Source: Akkermansia sp. RCC_12PD
GTDB taxonomy: Bacteria > Verrucomicrobiota > Verrucomicrobiia > Verrucomicrobiales > Akkermansiaceae
DNA: 64,000 nucleotides
Direction: 5' to 3'
NCBI RefSeq assembly: GCF_036417355.1
Contig: NZ_CP143889.1
Location: 1,488,001-1,552,000, forward strand
Every line of letters starts with the position of its first letter. The stretch's first letter is position 1. The notes beneath the pieces were generated by a model. It was not told where the DNA came from. It saw only the letters and a list, made by a program, of their open reading frames with translations, and searched no databases. A program made the translations under genes and the position numbers. Below are positions 1 to 8,817 of the stretch, piece after piece.

Positions 1-100
1 TCAGCCCGGCCAGTGCGTCGTTTTCCGGCCGGAAAACCCCGTGGGTGAAGGCTACCCTGTAGGGAAAATCCAGATGGATGTTCAGCGTGTGGAGGGACAT
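1..100 (-). CDS. N-terminus of a probable 3-dehydroquinate-synthase-like protein (cut by window edge)
   Basis: An open frame enters from the left edge and starts at an ATG whose complement is at 98-100. Only 33 residues are visible, beginning MSLHTLNIHLDFPYRVAFTH and continuing with GVFRPENDALAGL. The pattern F-x-Y-x-V-x-F-T-x-x-V-F-x-P-x-N-x-x-L-A is what I recall from the start of the divergent AroB/EboD-type sugar-phosphate cyclases. That is recall of a family pattern, not a search result. The gene lies 45 bases downstream of the stop of the pseudo-HtrA gene and runs in the same direction. No Shine-Dalgarno sequence is visible. The function stays tentative because the NAD-binding core is outside the window. 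Confidence 0.35.
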   Translation of the reverse strand, partial: MSLHTLNIHLDFPYRVAFTHGVFRPENDALAGL

Positions 101-145
101 TTCAGAACGTATGCTGTAAAACGGCGGCGTATCGGGACGGCAGGC

Positions 146-1735
146 TCAGTCCCTGCGGAGTACGGGAACGGCCCGCATCTGGATGAAGCGGTCCGCCTTG
201 GCCGCCTCCTGCTGTGACATGTACATGGTGTACGGCTGCTGGCCGACTTCAATGCGGTGCGTGCCTCCGGGGGCGGGTCTGTCCAGAAGCTGGTTGAGGT
301 GCTTGAAATTCTTTACTTGCACTCCGTCCACTTTTTCCACGATAGAGGGACTCATGGAGGCATAGCCCAGGGTGGCCTGCGTGGGAAGGGCTACCAGAAA
401 GACCACGATTTCATCCACGCCTTTTTTCCGGATTTCCTCCTTTTTCTCCATCGCCTCAACCAGATTGAGAGGAGGGCGGTTTTTACTAAGCTTGTTGATT
501 TCTCTCACCAGTGCGCCCGTCAGAGGAATGAAGACCAGGCCGCCGTAAATGCGGTAGCGCGGCTCAGCAACAAAGGGGGCGGGATTGATCAGGTCTCCTT
601 CCAATGCGCCGCGGTCCAGCGTGACGTCCACCGTCATGGGCTGGCTGGCGCCGTTTTTGTCCTTGCGGCGGATGCCGAGCGTGATGACGTCTCCGGGTTT
701 GGCGGAATCGCGGAACAGGAAGTTGGCGGAGACGGGACCGAGGGAGGAATCCCTGATGAGTCCCTTGCTGTCCAGGGGGATGCCGTTGACGCTTTCCACA
801 ACGTCTCCGGAGCGTATGCCGGCCTTGTAGAAGGAACTGTAAACGGGCAGTTTGGCGACGTAAAGGCCGCCTCCGTTTTCGGGCAGTCCCAGATATTTGC
901 GGAAAACGGGGTCCGTCAGTTCCGTGACCTGCGTGCCGTCCGCCGGGAAGCCGGAGTATTTGCCGGACTGTGCCTGTTCAAGGAAACGGGAAATCATGGT
1001 TTGGGTGACGGCCAGCACTTTCTGGGCGGAGGGGTTGCAGCTGGCGCTCAGACCTATCAGCTCCTTTCCGATCATGACCGGATTGCCCGCACCGCCCCTC
1101 AGGGGAGTGACGGAGGATTTGACATTGTACAGGACGAAGGGTTCGCCGCTGGTGAATGGGCAGGAGCTTTCCGTCGCCAGAATGGAACCGGACGTGGTGA
1201 TGGGGAGGCCGTCCGCGTTAAACTGCCAGAATTCCACCTTGTCCCCCAGTTTGGGGGCTTTCCCCAGCGTAACGGGGACCAGTTTGTCCAGAAAAGCGGC
1301 GTCTTTCTCGTTTTTCAGGCGCAGCAGAGCGAGGTTGGCTTCCGGGTCAAAGGCCGTAACGGTCACGGGAACCGTCTGGGAGCCGTCGGAGGAAGTTACT
1401 TCCACAAAGCTGGCGGAATAGACGATGTTGGCGGCCGTCAGGATGTTGCCGTCTCCCAGATAGATGCCGAAGCCTTCACTGTAGGACGGGTTTTCCTTGC
1501 TCCACGGCTGGACCATGGCATATCCCTGATTGGTGGCGTTGATGCCCACCATGGAATTGGTGGGGGAAGGCACGGGAAGGGAAGCGGGAGGCGCTTCCTC
1601 CGGCTGCCCCGGAGTCATGGCGGGCGCCTGTTGCTGTTCTGGTTCGGGAGCCGGGGCCGGGATGGAGGATTCGCGCGGCTGGCATCCGGCAAGAAGGATC
1701 AGGGAGCCGAAAGTAAGAAGAGAAAGGGATTTCAT
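146..1735 (-). CDS. HtrA/DegP-like lipoprotein with a degenerate catalytic triad (pseudoprotease) and PDZ domains
   Basis: 529 residues from the ATG at 1735. A longer frame exists upstream, but this start gives a clean lipoprotein signal (LLAGC, Cys18) and lies 7 bases after the stop of the preceding paralogue. After a Pro/Gln-rich linker (about 25-60) comes a trypsin-like domain (about 70-235), then a PDZ domain (around GGGLYVAKLPVYSSFYKAGI) and a second PDZ-like segment near the C-terminus. Aligned by eye to its neighbour, the three triad positions are replaced: the His of TNAHVV is Asn103 in TAANIV, the Asp of DADLALL is Asn134 in EANLALL, and the Ser of GNSGGP is Ala216 in GGAGNP. It should therefore bind but not cleave peptides in the periplasm. 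A chaperone or regulatory role beside the active paralogue is inference. Confidence 0.8.
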   Translation of the reverse strand: MKSLSLLTFGSLILLAGCQPRESSIPAPAPEPEQQQAPAMTPGQPEEAPPASLPVPSPTNSMVGINATNQGYAMVQPWSKENPSYSEGFGIYLGDGNILTAANIVYSASFVEVTSSDGSQTVPVTVTAFDPEANLALLRLKNEKDAAFLDKLVPVTLGKAPKLGDKVEFWQFNADGLPITTSGSILATESSCPFTSGEPFVLYNVKSSVTPLRGGAGNPVMIGKELIGLSASCNPSAQKVLAVTQTMISRFLEQAQSGKYSGFPADGTQVTELTDPVFRKYLGLPENGGGLYVAKLPVYSSFYKAGIRSGDVVESVNGIPLDSKGLIRDSSLGPVSANFLFRDSAKPGDVITLGIRRKDKNGASQPMTVDVTLDRGALEGDLINPAPFVAEPRYRIYGGLVFIPLTGALVREINKLSKNRPPLNLVEAMEKKEEIRKKGVDEIVVFLVALPTQATLGYASMSPSIVEKVDGVQVKNFKHLNQLLDRPAPGGTHRIEVGQQPYTMYMSQQEAAKADRFIQMRAVPVLRRD

Positions 1736-1742
1736 GGCTGTG

Positions 1743-3314
1743 TTAGTTGGCAGGAGTTTCTTTGCGGGAGGGCTGGCGGCCGGGAATGGCGCTGTCAAGC
1801 CGGGCGTTTTTAGGGATATTGTAAGTTTTGAAGATCCGCTTGTTGGCCGCTTCCATGGCTTTTCCTTCAAAGATCAGGGGGCGTTCTCCGTCTTTCAGTT
1901 CAATAATGACATATTCCGGCATTTTTTCCGGGTAAAGCAGTTTGTAGGCATGGCTGAGGCCCTTGACCTTCACGCCGTTGATTTTTTCCACGATGGCGTT
2001 GGAAACGGAGCCGGAGAGGCGGGCGTTTACTTCATCGTCCAATACCTTGGTGATGATGACCATGTCTTCATAGTCCACGCAGCCTCCGTCTTCCTGGTAG
2101 TCCCGGATGTCCAGGGCTACGTCCAGCATGGAGATGTCCGCCGCAGCCAGCACGTTGCGCTGGATGGGCTGGAATACCAAGCCGCCGAAGACGATATAGC
2201 GGGGCATTTTGTCGTATTCCTCCATCAGCAGTTCCTTGGCCCGTGAGGGTTTCATGACCATTTCCACTTTCATGGGCTTGCCGTCCCGGATGATGTCCAG
2301 AGGCAGCCTGTCATCCTTGAAGCAGCGTTCAATCAGCTCTTTCATGCTGATTTTCTGGCCTTCCAGTTCAATCATGGCGGAACTGTCCACATCGTAGCCG
2401 TCCACCTTCATCAGGATGTCTCCGTTCCGGAGAATGCCGTCTGCAGAAGAGCCTTTGAGAACCTTGCCGATCAGGACGCCCTTTTCGTCGTCCGGCAACC
2501 CGAAGGCCTTGCGCATGGAGGGGTTCAGGATGGGGGCCGCCTGAATGCCCATGTCTACGTAGCCGTCATAGACTCCGTCCTTGATGTCCTCCAGGAAATG
2601 GCGGATGACGGGAGTGGGAATCACATACCCCGTGTTGTTGGCGTTGTTCAGACCCTGGAAGGCCACGCCGATGACTTTGTTACCCATGAGGGCGGGGCCG
2701 CCGCTGTTGCCCGGGTTGATGGCGGCGTCCACCTGGATGGTGAGGTGTTCCATGTTCCGGGGATGGGCGTACGGAGTGAAGTCAATGCGGGAGACAACGC
2801 CACGCGTGACGGAGAGCCTGTTGCCGCCGATGGGGTAGCCGATGACTCTTACCTCGTCTTCCAGATTGGGCAGGTTTTTCCTGAATTCAAAGGGCTTGAT
2901 TCCCTTGAACGGCTTGAAATCCTCCACTTCCAGCAGGGCAAGGTCGGCGTCATGGGCGATGAATTTGACCCTGGCGGGAATTTTGCGGGAATCCCCATAC
3001 ATGGAGATGTAGATGCGTTCTGCGTTGCTTACCACGTGCGCATTGGTCATGAAGGCGTTTTCACCGATCAGGAAACCGGTTCCTATGCCTCCCTGGTAGC
3101 GGCCCGTATCCCACGGCGTGGCGTAGTCCGGGGTCAGGGAGTCCACTTCAATTTTTACAACGCCCTTGTACTGGTCACTGATGGAAACGACGGGACCGGA
3201 CATGACTTTGTCTACCCCGAAATCGGAAAGGGAAATGGCCGGTTCGTCCGCCGGAGAGAGGGATACTGCGACGAGAACCAGGAAGAGTCCCTGGAAGCAA
3301 GTATGAAAACGCAT
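1743..3314 (-). CDS. HtrA/DegP-family periplasmic serine protease with PDZ domains
   Basis: 523 residues from the ATG at 3314, chosen because it opens a signal peptide (MRFHTCFQGLFLVLVAVSLS). The longer frame upstream begins with an implausible basic stretch. The trypsin-like domain has an intact triad: His93 in TNAHVV, Asp124 in DADLALL and Ser204 in NPGNSGGP. One PDZ domain follows (around GVLIGKVLKGSSADGILRNG) and a second PDZ-like segment precedes the C-terminus. The family degrades or refolds misfolded periplasmic proteins. The gene lies directly upstream of the inactive paralogue with 7 bases between them, so the pair is probably one operon born by tandem duplication. No Shine-Dalgarno sequence is visible. 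Confidence 0.85.
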   Translation of the reverse strand: MRFHTCFQGLFLVLVAVSLSPADEPAISLSDFGVDKVMSGPVVSISDQYKGVVKIEVDSLTPDYATPWDTGRYQGGIGTGFLIGENAFMTNAHVVSNAERIYISMYGDSRKIPARVKFIAHDADLALLEVEDFKPFKGIKPFEFRKNLPNLEDEVRVIGYPIGGNRLSVTRGVVSRIDFTPYAHPRNMEHLTIQVDAAINPGNSGGPALMGNKVIGVAFQGLNNANNTGYVIPTPVIRHFLEDIKDGVYDGYVDMGIQAAPILNPSMRKAFGLPDDEKGVLIGKVLKGSSADGILRNGDILMKVDGYDVDSSAMIELEGQKISMKELIERCFKDDRLPLDIIRDGKPMKVEMVMKPSRAKELLMEEYDKMPRYIVFGGLVFQPIQRNVLAAADISMLDVALDIRDYQEDGGCVDYEDMVIITKVLDDEVNARLSGSVSNAIVEKINGVKVKGLSHAYKLLYPEKMPEYVIIELKDGERPLIFEGKAMEAANKRIFKTYNIPKNARLDSAIPGRQPSRKETPAN

Positions 3315-3351
3315 GATAGTAGATGGTTGGAGGTGGTGCGGATGCAGGATA

Positions 3352-4473
3352 TTACAGGTTGCTTTTCCTGCTTTGGGTTGCCAGGCTTTCCTGGAAGGAG
3401 CTGACTTCTTCAAGCAGGGAGGAGAAACGTTCCCGGACTTCGTCCCCTATCTGCCGTCCGTTGTTCTTCAGGGCGGAGACGGTCAGGCGCGTCTGCTCCA
3501 CGCACAGGGCCATTCTGGCCGCCAGCGTGCAGTAGTCCGCGCCGTTTCCCTTTTCCTGCAGAAGGCAGGAAAGAATGCGGGGAGTGATGTAACGGATGCA
3601 GTAGAAGATTTGGCCGAGTGGTTCCGGCGGTTCCGTTCTGCTCCGCTGGGATTTGCTGATTTCCTTGCTGAACTGGCGCTGGCACAGATCCGTCAATTCC
3701 ATGACCTGCTGAAACAGCGGGTGGAACATGCAGGATTGGACTTCCTGAGCTTCCTGTTCATTGAGGATGTCAAAGAGGCTGAGCATGCCGGTACTCTTGC
3801 AGGAACAGGGGGTGCCCGTTTCTTCCGACTGCGCGATGTCGTCCAGCACCTCGTCCCAGCCCATGACAAAGGCTACGCGGATGTCCCCGGTAGGGTTCAG
3901 CCTGTATTTCTGGAAGACTTCCTGGTAGGCGATGGCAATGGCTTCTGCCTCTCGCAGCCGCCTGTCCCACGCATGGTCCGGGAGGTTGCCGTCTTCCCGG
4001 TTGTTGGCGTAGTTTTTGGCCCATGTCTTGACCTGGGTGCGGAGCATTTGCTGATTGGCCATGATCTGCACCTGTTCCTCGCAGGCGTCCATGGTCCATT
4101 CCGGCAGGGATACCCTGACGGAGTAGGTGGAGCTTTCCATCAGGACCATGTCCTGATGGTCCGTGAACCATTCCATGTACAGGGAGTTTTCCAGGGTTTT
4201 CCTCCCCCTTACGGGCATGCGGCGGCTGGCTGTCATGTCTCCCGTCACTCCCCGGATGATGTCTGGCAACGCAGTCAGTTCCGCCGGAAGCAGGTGGGGA
4301 GCAGGATTTTCAAATTCCACCAGGCAGCCCGCCAGGTCCTGAAGGCAGTTTCCCTGCAGAGTGATACGCACCGGGTGGGGCATCCCCATAAGATGCAGGA
4401 CAAGCCGTATGGTTCCGCGTTCGCGGTTATCCAATGTGCCCCGCTGGACGTAGTCTGTAATTCTGAAGATCAT
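3352..4473 (-). CDS. Conserved-looking protein of unknown function
   Basis: 373 residues from the ATG at 4473 (MIFRITDYVQRGTLDNRERG). The frame is open further upstream, but that part overlaps leuD and has the composition of a shadow reading. I do not recognise a family. The protein has no signal peptide and no membrane segment. It is largely helical in appearance and has several cysteines, including a C-S-C pair (TPCSCKST) and a C-x6-C-x7-C-like scatter near the C-terminus. It sits between leuD (32 bases upstream) and the HtrA pair (37 bases downstream) on the same strand, so it may be co-transcribed with leuCD without sharing its function. Confidence 0.65.
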   Translation of the reverse strand: MIFRITDYVQRGTLDNRERGTIRLVLHLMGMPHPVRITLQGNCLQDLAGCLVEFENPAPHLLPAELTALPDIIRGVTGDMTASRRMPVRGRKTLENSLYMEWFTDHQDMVLMESSTYSVRVSLPEWTMDACEEQVQIMANQQMLRTQVKTWAKNYANNREDGNLPDHAWDRRLREAEAIAIAYQEVFQKYRLNPTGDIRVAFVMGWDEVLDDIAQSEETGTPCSCKSTGMLSLFDILNEQEAQEVQSCMFHPLFQQVMELTDLCQRQFSKEISKSQRSRTEPPEPLGQIFYCIRYITPRILSCLLQEKGNGADYCTLAARMALCVEQTRLTVSALKNNGRQIGDEVRERFSSLLEEVSSFQESLATQSRKSNL

Positions 4474-4505
4474 ATGGGGATAGGGGGAGGGGAGTGATGG
4501 TTGAA

Positions 4506-5114
4506 TCAGCAGGAGGCCGAAACTTGGGGGAGTTCCGCATTTTTCTTTTCCACGGCTTCCATGTTGACGAGCAGTTCCGCAATGGAGTCCCAGCGGCCCT
4601 GGGTCAGGGCTTCGCGGGCTTCCGCAGGCATGCGGATGAAGATGGAGCCGTCCGGCCAGGAGGCGGTCATGGAAAGGAGGTCGATGGTTATTTCCGTTTC
4701 CGGGTGGTCGGAGATGTATCGGGACAGGGCGGCGATGTCTTCTGCTGAAGCGCACACGCAGGGCAGGCCGATGCCTGTGCTGTTTCCGAAGAAGATTTCC
4801 GCGAAGGATTCCGCGATGACGGCCTTGATACCGGAACGCCTGATAGTTTGCGGTGCATGCTCGCGGGAGGAGCCGCAGCCGAAGTTGGTGCCTCCCAGAA
4901 TGATGGCGGCTCCCCGGAAACGGGGATCGTCCACCGGGTGAGATTTGGACTTCCCGTTTTCGTCAAAGCGTTCGTCCCAGAACATGACGTTCGCCAGCTC
5001 GTCAAACGTGATGCATTTGAGGAAGCGCGAGGGGATGATGCGGTCCGTGTCCATGTCCGGTCCGGGGATCGGGACGCAGGTGCCGGTGATGGAAGTGAAT
5101 TTGGTCAGAGACAT
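4506..5114 (-). CDS. leuD: 3-isopropylmalate dehydratase small subunit
   Basis: 202 residues, the usual length for LeuD. It forms the swivelling domain of isopropylmalate isomerase, which converts 2-isopropylmalate to 3-isopropylmalate in leucine synthesis in the cytosol. Typical features are PGPDMDTDRIIPSRFL near the N-terminus, FGCGSSREHAP (the substrate-binding Ser-Arg loop, about residues 78-88) and the segment AVIAESFAEIFFGNS. It follows leuC on the same strand with a 19-base gap, the standard leuCD arrangement. No other leucine genes are in the window. Confidence 0.95.
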   Translation of the reverse strand: MSLTKFTSITGTCVPIPGPDMDTDRIIPSRFLKCITFDELANVMFWDERFDENGKSKSHPVDDPRFRGAAIILGGTNFGCGSSREHAPQTIRRSGIKAVIAESFAEIFFGNSTGIGLPCVCASAEDIAALSRYISDHPETEITIDLLSMTASWPDGSIFIRMPAEAREALTQGRWDSIAELLVNMEAVEKKNAELPQVSASC

Positions 5115-5133
5115 AAGATCTGGAGATGAAAGG

Positions 5134-6546
5134 TTAGTTCATGGAGAACACTTCACGGGTATCAGAGACTTTTCCCGTCAGCGCGGCGGCGGCCACCATG
5201 GCGGGGCTCATCAGAAGGGTGCGGCCCGTGGGGCTGCCCTGGCGTCCCTTGAAGTTCCGGTTGGAAGAACTGGCGCAGAGCTGGTCACCCTGGAGCTTGT
5301 CCGGATTCATGGCCAGGCACATGGAACAGCCGGCCAGGCGCCATTCGAATCCGGCTTCACGGAAGATGTCCGCAATACCTTCCTCTTCGCATTGCCTGGC
5401 CGTCATTTGGGAGCCCGGCACGGCCAGCGCCCTGATTCCGGGAGCCACGTGGCGTCCCTTGATGAGGGCAGCCACTTCCCGGAAATCGGAGATGCGGCCG
5501 TTGGTGCAGGACCCGATGAAGCACACCTGGACAGGAAGTCCCTTGAGGGGCATTCCGGCGGGGAATTTCATGTATTCCAGCGCTTCGCCGATCATTTTCC
5601 GTTCGTCGGCGTTCCGGGCGGATGCGGGATCCGGCGTTGCGCCGTTAATGCTCGTGTTCTGGTCCGGGGAGATGCCCCATGTCACGGTAGGTTCGATGGA
5701 GGCTCCGTCGATTTCAACGATTTCATCGTATTCCGCGTCCGCATCGGAAGCGAAGCTTAGCCAGCGTTCCACGGCCTTGTCCCAGTCCGCGCCTTCGGGA
5801 GCGAACAGGCGTCCCTTGATGTATTCCACCGTGGTCATGTCCGGGTTTACGTAGCCGCAGCGCGCCGCGCCTTCAATGGACATGTTGCACAGTGTCATGC
5901 GTTCGTCCATGCTCATGGCGTCAATCACGTCGCCGCCGTATTCATAGGCGAATCCCAGACCGCCCTTGGCTCCCAGGAGTCCGATGATGTGAAGGGCCAC
6001 ATCCTTGGCTTTTACGCCGGGGGCCAGTTTGCCGTTTACGTTGATGCGGCGCACCTTCAGCGGACTGAGGGCCAGCGTCTGGGTGGCCAGCACGTCGCGC
6101 ACCTGCGTGGTGCCGATGCCCATCGCGATGGAGCCGAACGCGCCGTGCGTAGCCGTGTGGGAGTCCCCGCACACGATGGTCATGCCCGGCTGGGTGATGC
6201 CGAGCTCCGGCCCTACCATGTGCACGATGCCCTGAAGGCCCGTAGGAAGATCAAAGAAGCGGATGCCGTTTTCCGCGCAGTTCCGGCGGAGTTCCCGGAT
6301 CATGGCGTCCGCCGTGGCGTCCGCGAACGGTTCCGCCTGGTTGTCCGTGGGAATGATGTGGTCCACGGTGGCGAAGGTGCGTTCCGGATGACGGACAGCG
6401 AGACCGAGGTCGCGGACCATGCCGAAAGCCTGCGGAGAAGTAACTTCATGCAGAAAGTGTGTAGCAATGAACATTTGCGTTCTTCCGTCCGGCAGAATGC
6501 CGACGGAATGAGCATCCCAGATTTTTTGGAAAAGTGTTTTTCCCAT
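5134..6546 (-). CDS. leuC: 3-isopropylmalate dehydratase large subunit
   Basis: 470 residues, full length for the aconitase-family LeuC. The three cysteines that bind the [4Fe-4S] cluster are visible at Cys347 (CFIGSCTNG), Cys407 and Cys410 (CSMC). [20 protein letters not shown] and the C-terminal [20 protein letters not shown] are also diagnostic. It forms the heterodimer with LeuD directly downstream. The 215-base gap up to lipB is the likely promoter region. A 5-bp-arm inverted repeat, GACAC-ggttt-GTGTC, lies there at 6606-6620, but no leucine-rich leader peptide or T-box was recognised. Confidence 0.96.
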   Translation of the reverse strand: MGKTLFQKIWDAHSVGILPDGRTQMFIATHFLHEVTSPQAFGMVRDLGLAVRHPERTFATVDHIIPTDNQAEPFADATADAMIRELRRNCAENGIRFFDLPTGLQGIVHMVGPELGITQPGMTIVCGDSHTATHGAFGSIAMGIGTTQVRDVLATQTLALSPLKVRRINVNGKLAPGVKAKDVALHIIGLLGAKGGLGFAYEYGGDVIDAMSMDERMTLCNMSIEGAARCGYVNPDMTTVEYIKGRLFAPEGADWDKAVERWLSFASDADAEYDEIVEIDGASIEPTVTWGISPDQNTSINGATPDPASARNADERKMIGEALEYMKFPAGMPLKGLPVQVCFIGSCTNGRISDFREVAALIKGRHVAPGIRALAVPGSQMTARQCEEEGIADIFREAGFEWRLAGCSMCLAMNPDKLQGDQLCASSSNRNFKGRQGSPTGRTLLMSPAMVAAAALTGKVSDTREVFSMN

Positions 6547-6761
6547 AACTGATCTTAAGCATCCGTCCGTTCGTTAACCGCGTCAAGATGCAAGGATGTA
6601 TTGCTGACACGGTTTGTGTCTTACTCGGAGCGTTTTTTTGAACATTTCCCTTGCATATATGGTCTGACTTGGCCATTTGCCAGTCTTTGGCGCATTTTCG
6701 CCTGCAAGGAAAGGAGGCATTCCCGTCTGGAATAGCACTGGCCGGGAGAACCGGAATCTGC

Positions 6762-7391
6762 TCAGGAATTTTTCTCCCAAATCTCCGCGAAAACGTCTCC
6801 GAAGCGTTGCATCAGTTCTCCTTTTTCCCGGGATGCGGGCATTTCATTTTCCAGGCAGGTCATCTGGACGTTCTGAATGCCGCAGGGTGTGATGGCCAGG
6901 AAGGGGGGCAGAGATTCCCGCGTCAGGTTGATGGCGAATCCGTGCATGGCTATCCATTTTTTCACTCCCACGCCGATGGAGGCTATTTTGCGGTCTTCCA
7001 CCCAGACGCCTACCAGCCCTTCCCGGATGCGGGCGGTGACGCCGAATCGGGCACAGGCTTCTATCAGGACATTTTCAAGAGAGGTGACGTAGGCGTGCAG
7101 ATCCCTGCCGCGGCGGTTCAGGTCCGTGACGGGGTAGCCCACAAGCTGGCCTGGTCCGTGGTAGGTGGCCTGCCCTCCCCGGTTGATTTCATGGATGGGA
7201 AAGGGCAGCACAGTGCCTGGATGGAGGCTGGCATGGTCGCGCGTACGGCCGATAGTGTATACGCTGGCGTGTTCCAGCAACAGCAGTTCGTCTTCCCGTT
7301 CCGGGTCATCCTGGTGGGCCCGTACCAGTTCCTCCTGCATGCGCAGGGTTTTCTGGTAGTCTGCCAGCCCGGGAATGCGGATGATGTTCAT
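6762..7391 (-). CDS. lipB: Octanoyl-[acyl-carrier-protein]:protein N-octanoyltransferase
   Basis: 209 residues from the ATG at 7391, chosen because the protein then begins MNIIRIPGLADYQKTL at the usual distance from the core. The longer frame overlaps the upstream amidase gene. LipB moves octanoate from acyl carrier protein to lipoyl domains, the first step of lipoate synthesis. Signature segments are HEINRGGQATYHGPGQLVGY (RGGxxTYHGPGQ), IASIGVGVKKW with the catalytic-region Lys, HGFAINL, and ITPCGI with the active-site Cys. The 28-base distance to the amidase stop suggests co-transcription. No lipA is present here. Confidence 0.93.
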   Translation of the reverse strand: MNIIRIPGLADYQKTLRMQEELVRAHQDDPEREDELLLLEHASVYTIGRTRDHASLHPGTVLPFPIHEINRGGQATYHGPGQLVGYPVTDLNRRGRDLHAYVTSLENVLIEACARFGVTARIREGLVGVWVEDRKIASIGVGVKKWIAMHGFAINLTRESLPPFLAITPCGIQNVQMTCLENEMPASREKGELMQRFGDVFAEIWEKNS

Positions 7392-7419
7392 GTGTACGGC
7401 AGGGCGGGGAATGAGGCCC

Positions 7420-8439
7420 TCAGCGCGTTCTGCGCACCTGCTGACCCAGGGCCGTGCGGTATTGGTGTACGGCGGCAGCCAGGGAAGAGGCCATGAATTT
7501 CTGGTAGCGTTCCGTGTTGATGAGCAGCGCTTCCTGCGCATTGGACATGAAGCCTCCCTCCACCAAAATGGCAGGGTGCTTGATGGTGCACAGCACGGAA
7601 TAGCGGGCGCGCTTGATGCCGCGGTCAGTCATGGAGATTCCTTCCTTGATGGCGAGAGGGCCTTTCAGCATGTGTCCCTGCACGGCGGTGGCCAAGGCGA
7701 TGTTCATGCTGTCCTGGGCATTCCCTTGCAAGGCTTCCTGCCGGATGTTGCGGGACATGGAAGAAGACGTTCCGGCAGGGGCCAGCGTGAAGGTTTCCAC
7801 CCCGCGGGCGGACGAACCGCCGTCATTGAAATGGATGCTGATGAAGATGGCGTTGGAATATTTGTTGGCAATGCGCACGCGGTCCTGAAGAGAGATGAAG
7901 TTGTCCGTCTCACGGGTCATTACCGTCTGGTAGCCCATGCCCTTGAGGCGGTCGCGCAGTTTTTTGGCCACGGACAGGGTGAGGTCCGCCTCCCGGCTGA
8001 TGCGGTTGCGCGCGCCGCTGTCATGGCCGCCGTGGCCGGGGTCGATGACTACCGTGTTGAATCCGCGGCGGTTGGCGATGTACGTGGGCCGCAGGACGGG
8101 GTCAATGATTTTGTGAAGGTCCATGTTGGAGACCATCAGTCCCTTGGAGGGGTGGTCAGCCACGGGGTAGGACAGGATGAACTTCATGTTGTTCATGTAC
8201 ATGTCCTGGCTGTGTGCCTGCATGCGTATCTGAATTTTTTCCGGCACCTCGTAAACTTTCTGGCGTCCCTCCGTCCGTTCCCGGGTAAGCTTGTAATGGG
8301 TGCGCACTTCCGACATGGGGATGTACTGCACTCCGTTGATGGTTTCCGGATTCCATCCGAGCGCCGTGGACAGCGTCAACAGGAACATGCCCAGAATGCC
8401 GAGCATGGCTGTGCAGGATGTACGAGAGGACGGATACAT
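7420..8439 (-). CDS. N-acetylmuramoyl-L-alanine amidase, zinc-dependent (Amidase_3)
   Basis: 339 residues with an N-terminal hydrophobic segment (LGILGMFLLTLSTALG) that acts as a signal peptide or anchor. The catalytic domain occupies about residues 125-330. Zinc ligands are visible as His in VVIDPGHGGHDSG, Glu in ISREADLTL and His in IFISIHFNDG, and the catalytic Glu is in ILVEGGFMSN. The family cleaves the amide bond between MurNAc and the peptide stem, usually for cell separation or peptidoglycan recycling. Residues 35-125 form an extra N-terminal region I cannot assign. The gene lies between recA and lipB on the same strand, just beyond the dcw cluster. Confidence 0.9.
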   Translation of the reverse strand: MYPSSRTSCTAMLGILGMFLLTLSTALGWNPETINGVQYIPMSEVRTHYKLTRERTEGRQKVYEVPEKIQIRMQAHSQDMYMNNMKFILSYPVADHPSKGLMVSNMDLHKIIDPVLRPTYIANRRGFNTVVIDPGHGGHDSGARNRISREADLTLSVAKKLRDRLKGMGYQTVMTRETDNFISLQDRVRIANKYSNAIFISIHFNDGGSSARGVETFTLAPAGTSSSMSRNIRQEALQGNAQDSMNIALATAVQGHMLKGPLAIKEGISMTDRGIKRARYSVLCTIKHPAILVEGGFMSNAQEALLINTERYQKFMASSLAAAVHQYRTALGQQVRRTR

Positions 8440-8756
8440 AGGACGATATCAGGCACAGACTAACGGATTTTTCATGACGTACAAGAGAAAAGTTGCCGTG
8501 AAAGATCCTTTCATAAAGGGAGTGAACGGGATTCTTTCATTTTTTTCCGGCATGCCGGAAGTGTGGGGTCCTGACAGCGGCCTGCCGGAAAAACCGTTTC
8601 CGCGGGGTGCGGGAGATAGCTCCGGGTTTTTGTAAACGGCACGTTTCCAGTGCGTGCGTGGACGCCGGAAGAGGGATGCACCACATCATTGAATTCCGGC
8701 AGGAAAGCCGGAGAATGCAGTTTCCGGGAGGGTGGCAGGGATTTGAAGGAGGATGG
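8440..8756. other. Intergenic stretch between the amidase gene and the recA terminator
   Basis: No convincing gene is visible on either strand here. The stretch holds a perfect 16-bp palindrome at 8545-8560 (annotated separately) and is probably the promoter and leader region for the amidase-lipB unit. No known RNA gene was recognised. Confidence 0.5.
8545..8560. promoter_or_regulatory. Perfect 16-bp palindrome
   Basis: TTCCGGCATGCCGGAA reads the same on both strands. It lies 106 bases upstream of the amidase start. It is not followed by a T run in either orientation that would make a terminator (the T run precedes it on the plus strand), so a protein-binding site is the simpler reading. No binding protein can be named. 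Confidence 0.35.
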
Positions 8757-8790
8757 AAAAAGGCGGACTCCCCGCAAAGAGGAGCCCGCC
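8757..8790 (-). terminator. Rho-independent terminator of recA
   Basis: On the minus strand a 10-bp stem, GGCGGGCTCC pairing with GGAGTCCGCC (one G:U pair), spans 8762-8790 around a 9-base loop. It is followed by five T residues (complement of 8757-8761). It begins 28 bases after the recA stop codon. Confidence 0.85.
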
Positions 8791-8817
8791 CGGTTGAAGG
8801 AAAAGTAAAGACGGCAG

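Noticed and set aside
257-1813. Long plus-strand frames opposite the HtrA, murC-murB, murF and other genes
   Set aside because: GC-rich antisense frames without domains or start signals, opposite genes with clear families.
6606-6620. GACAC-ggttt-GTGTC before leuC as a terminator or attenuator
   Set aside because: The stem is only 5 bp, no T run follows on the coding strand, and no leucine-rich leader frame is present.
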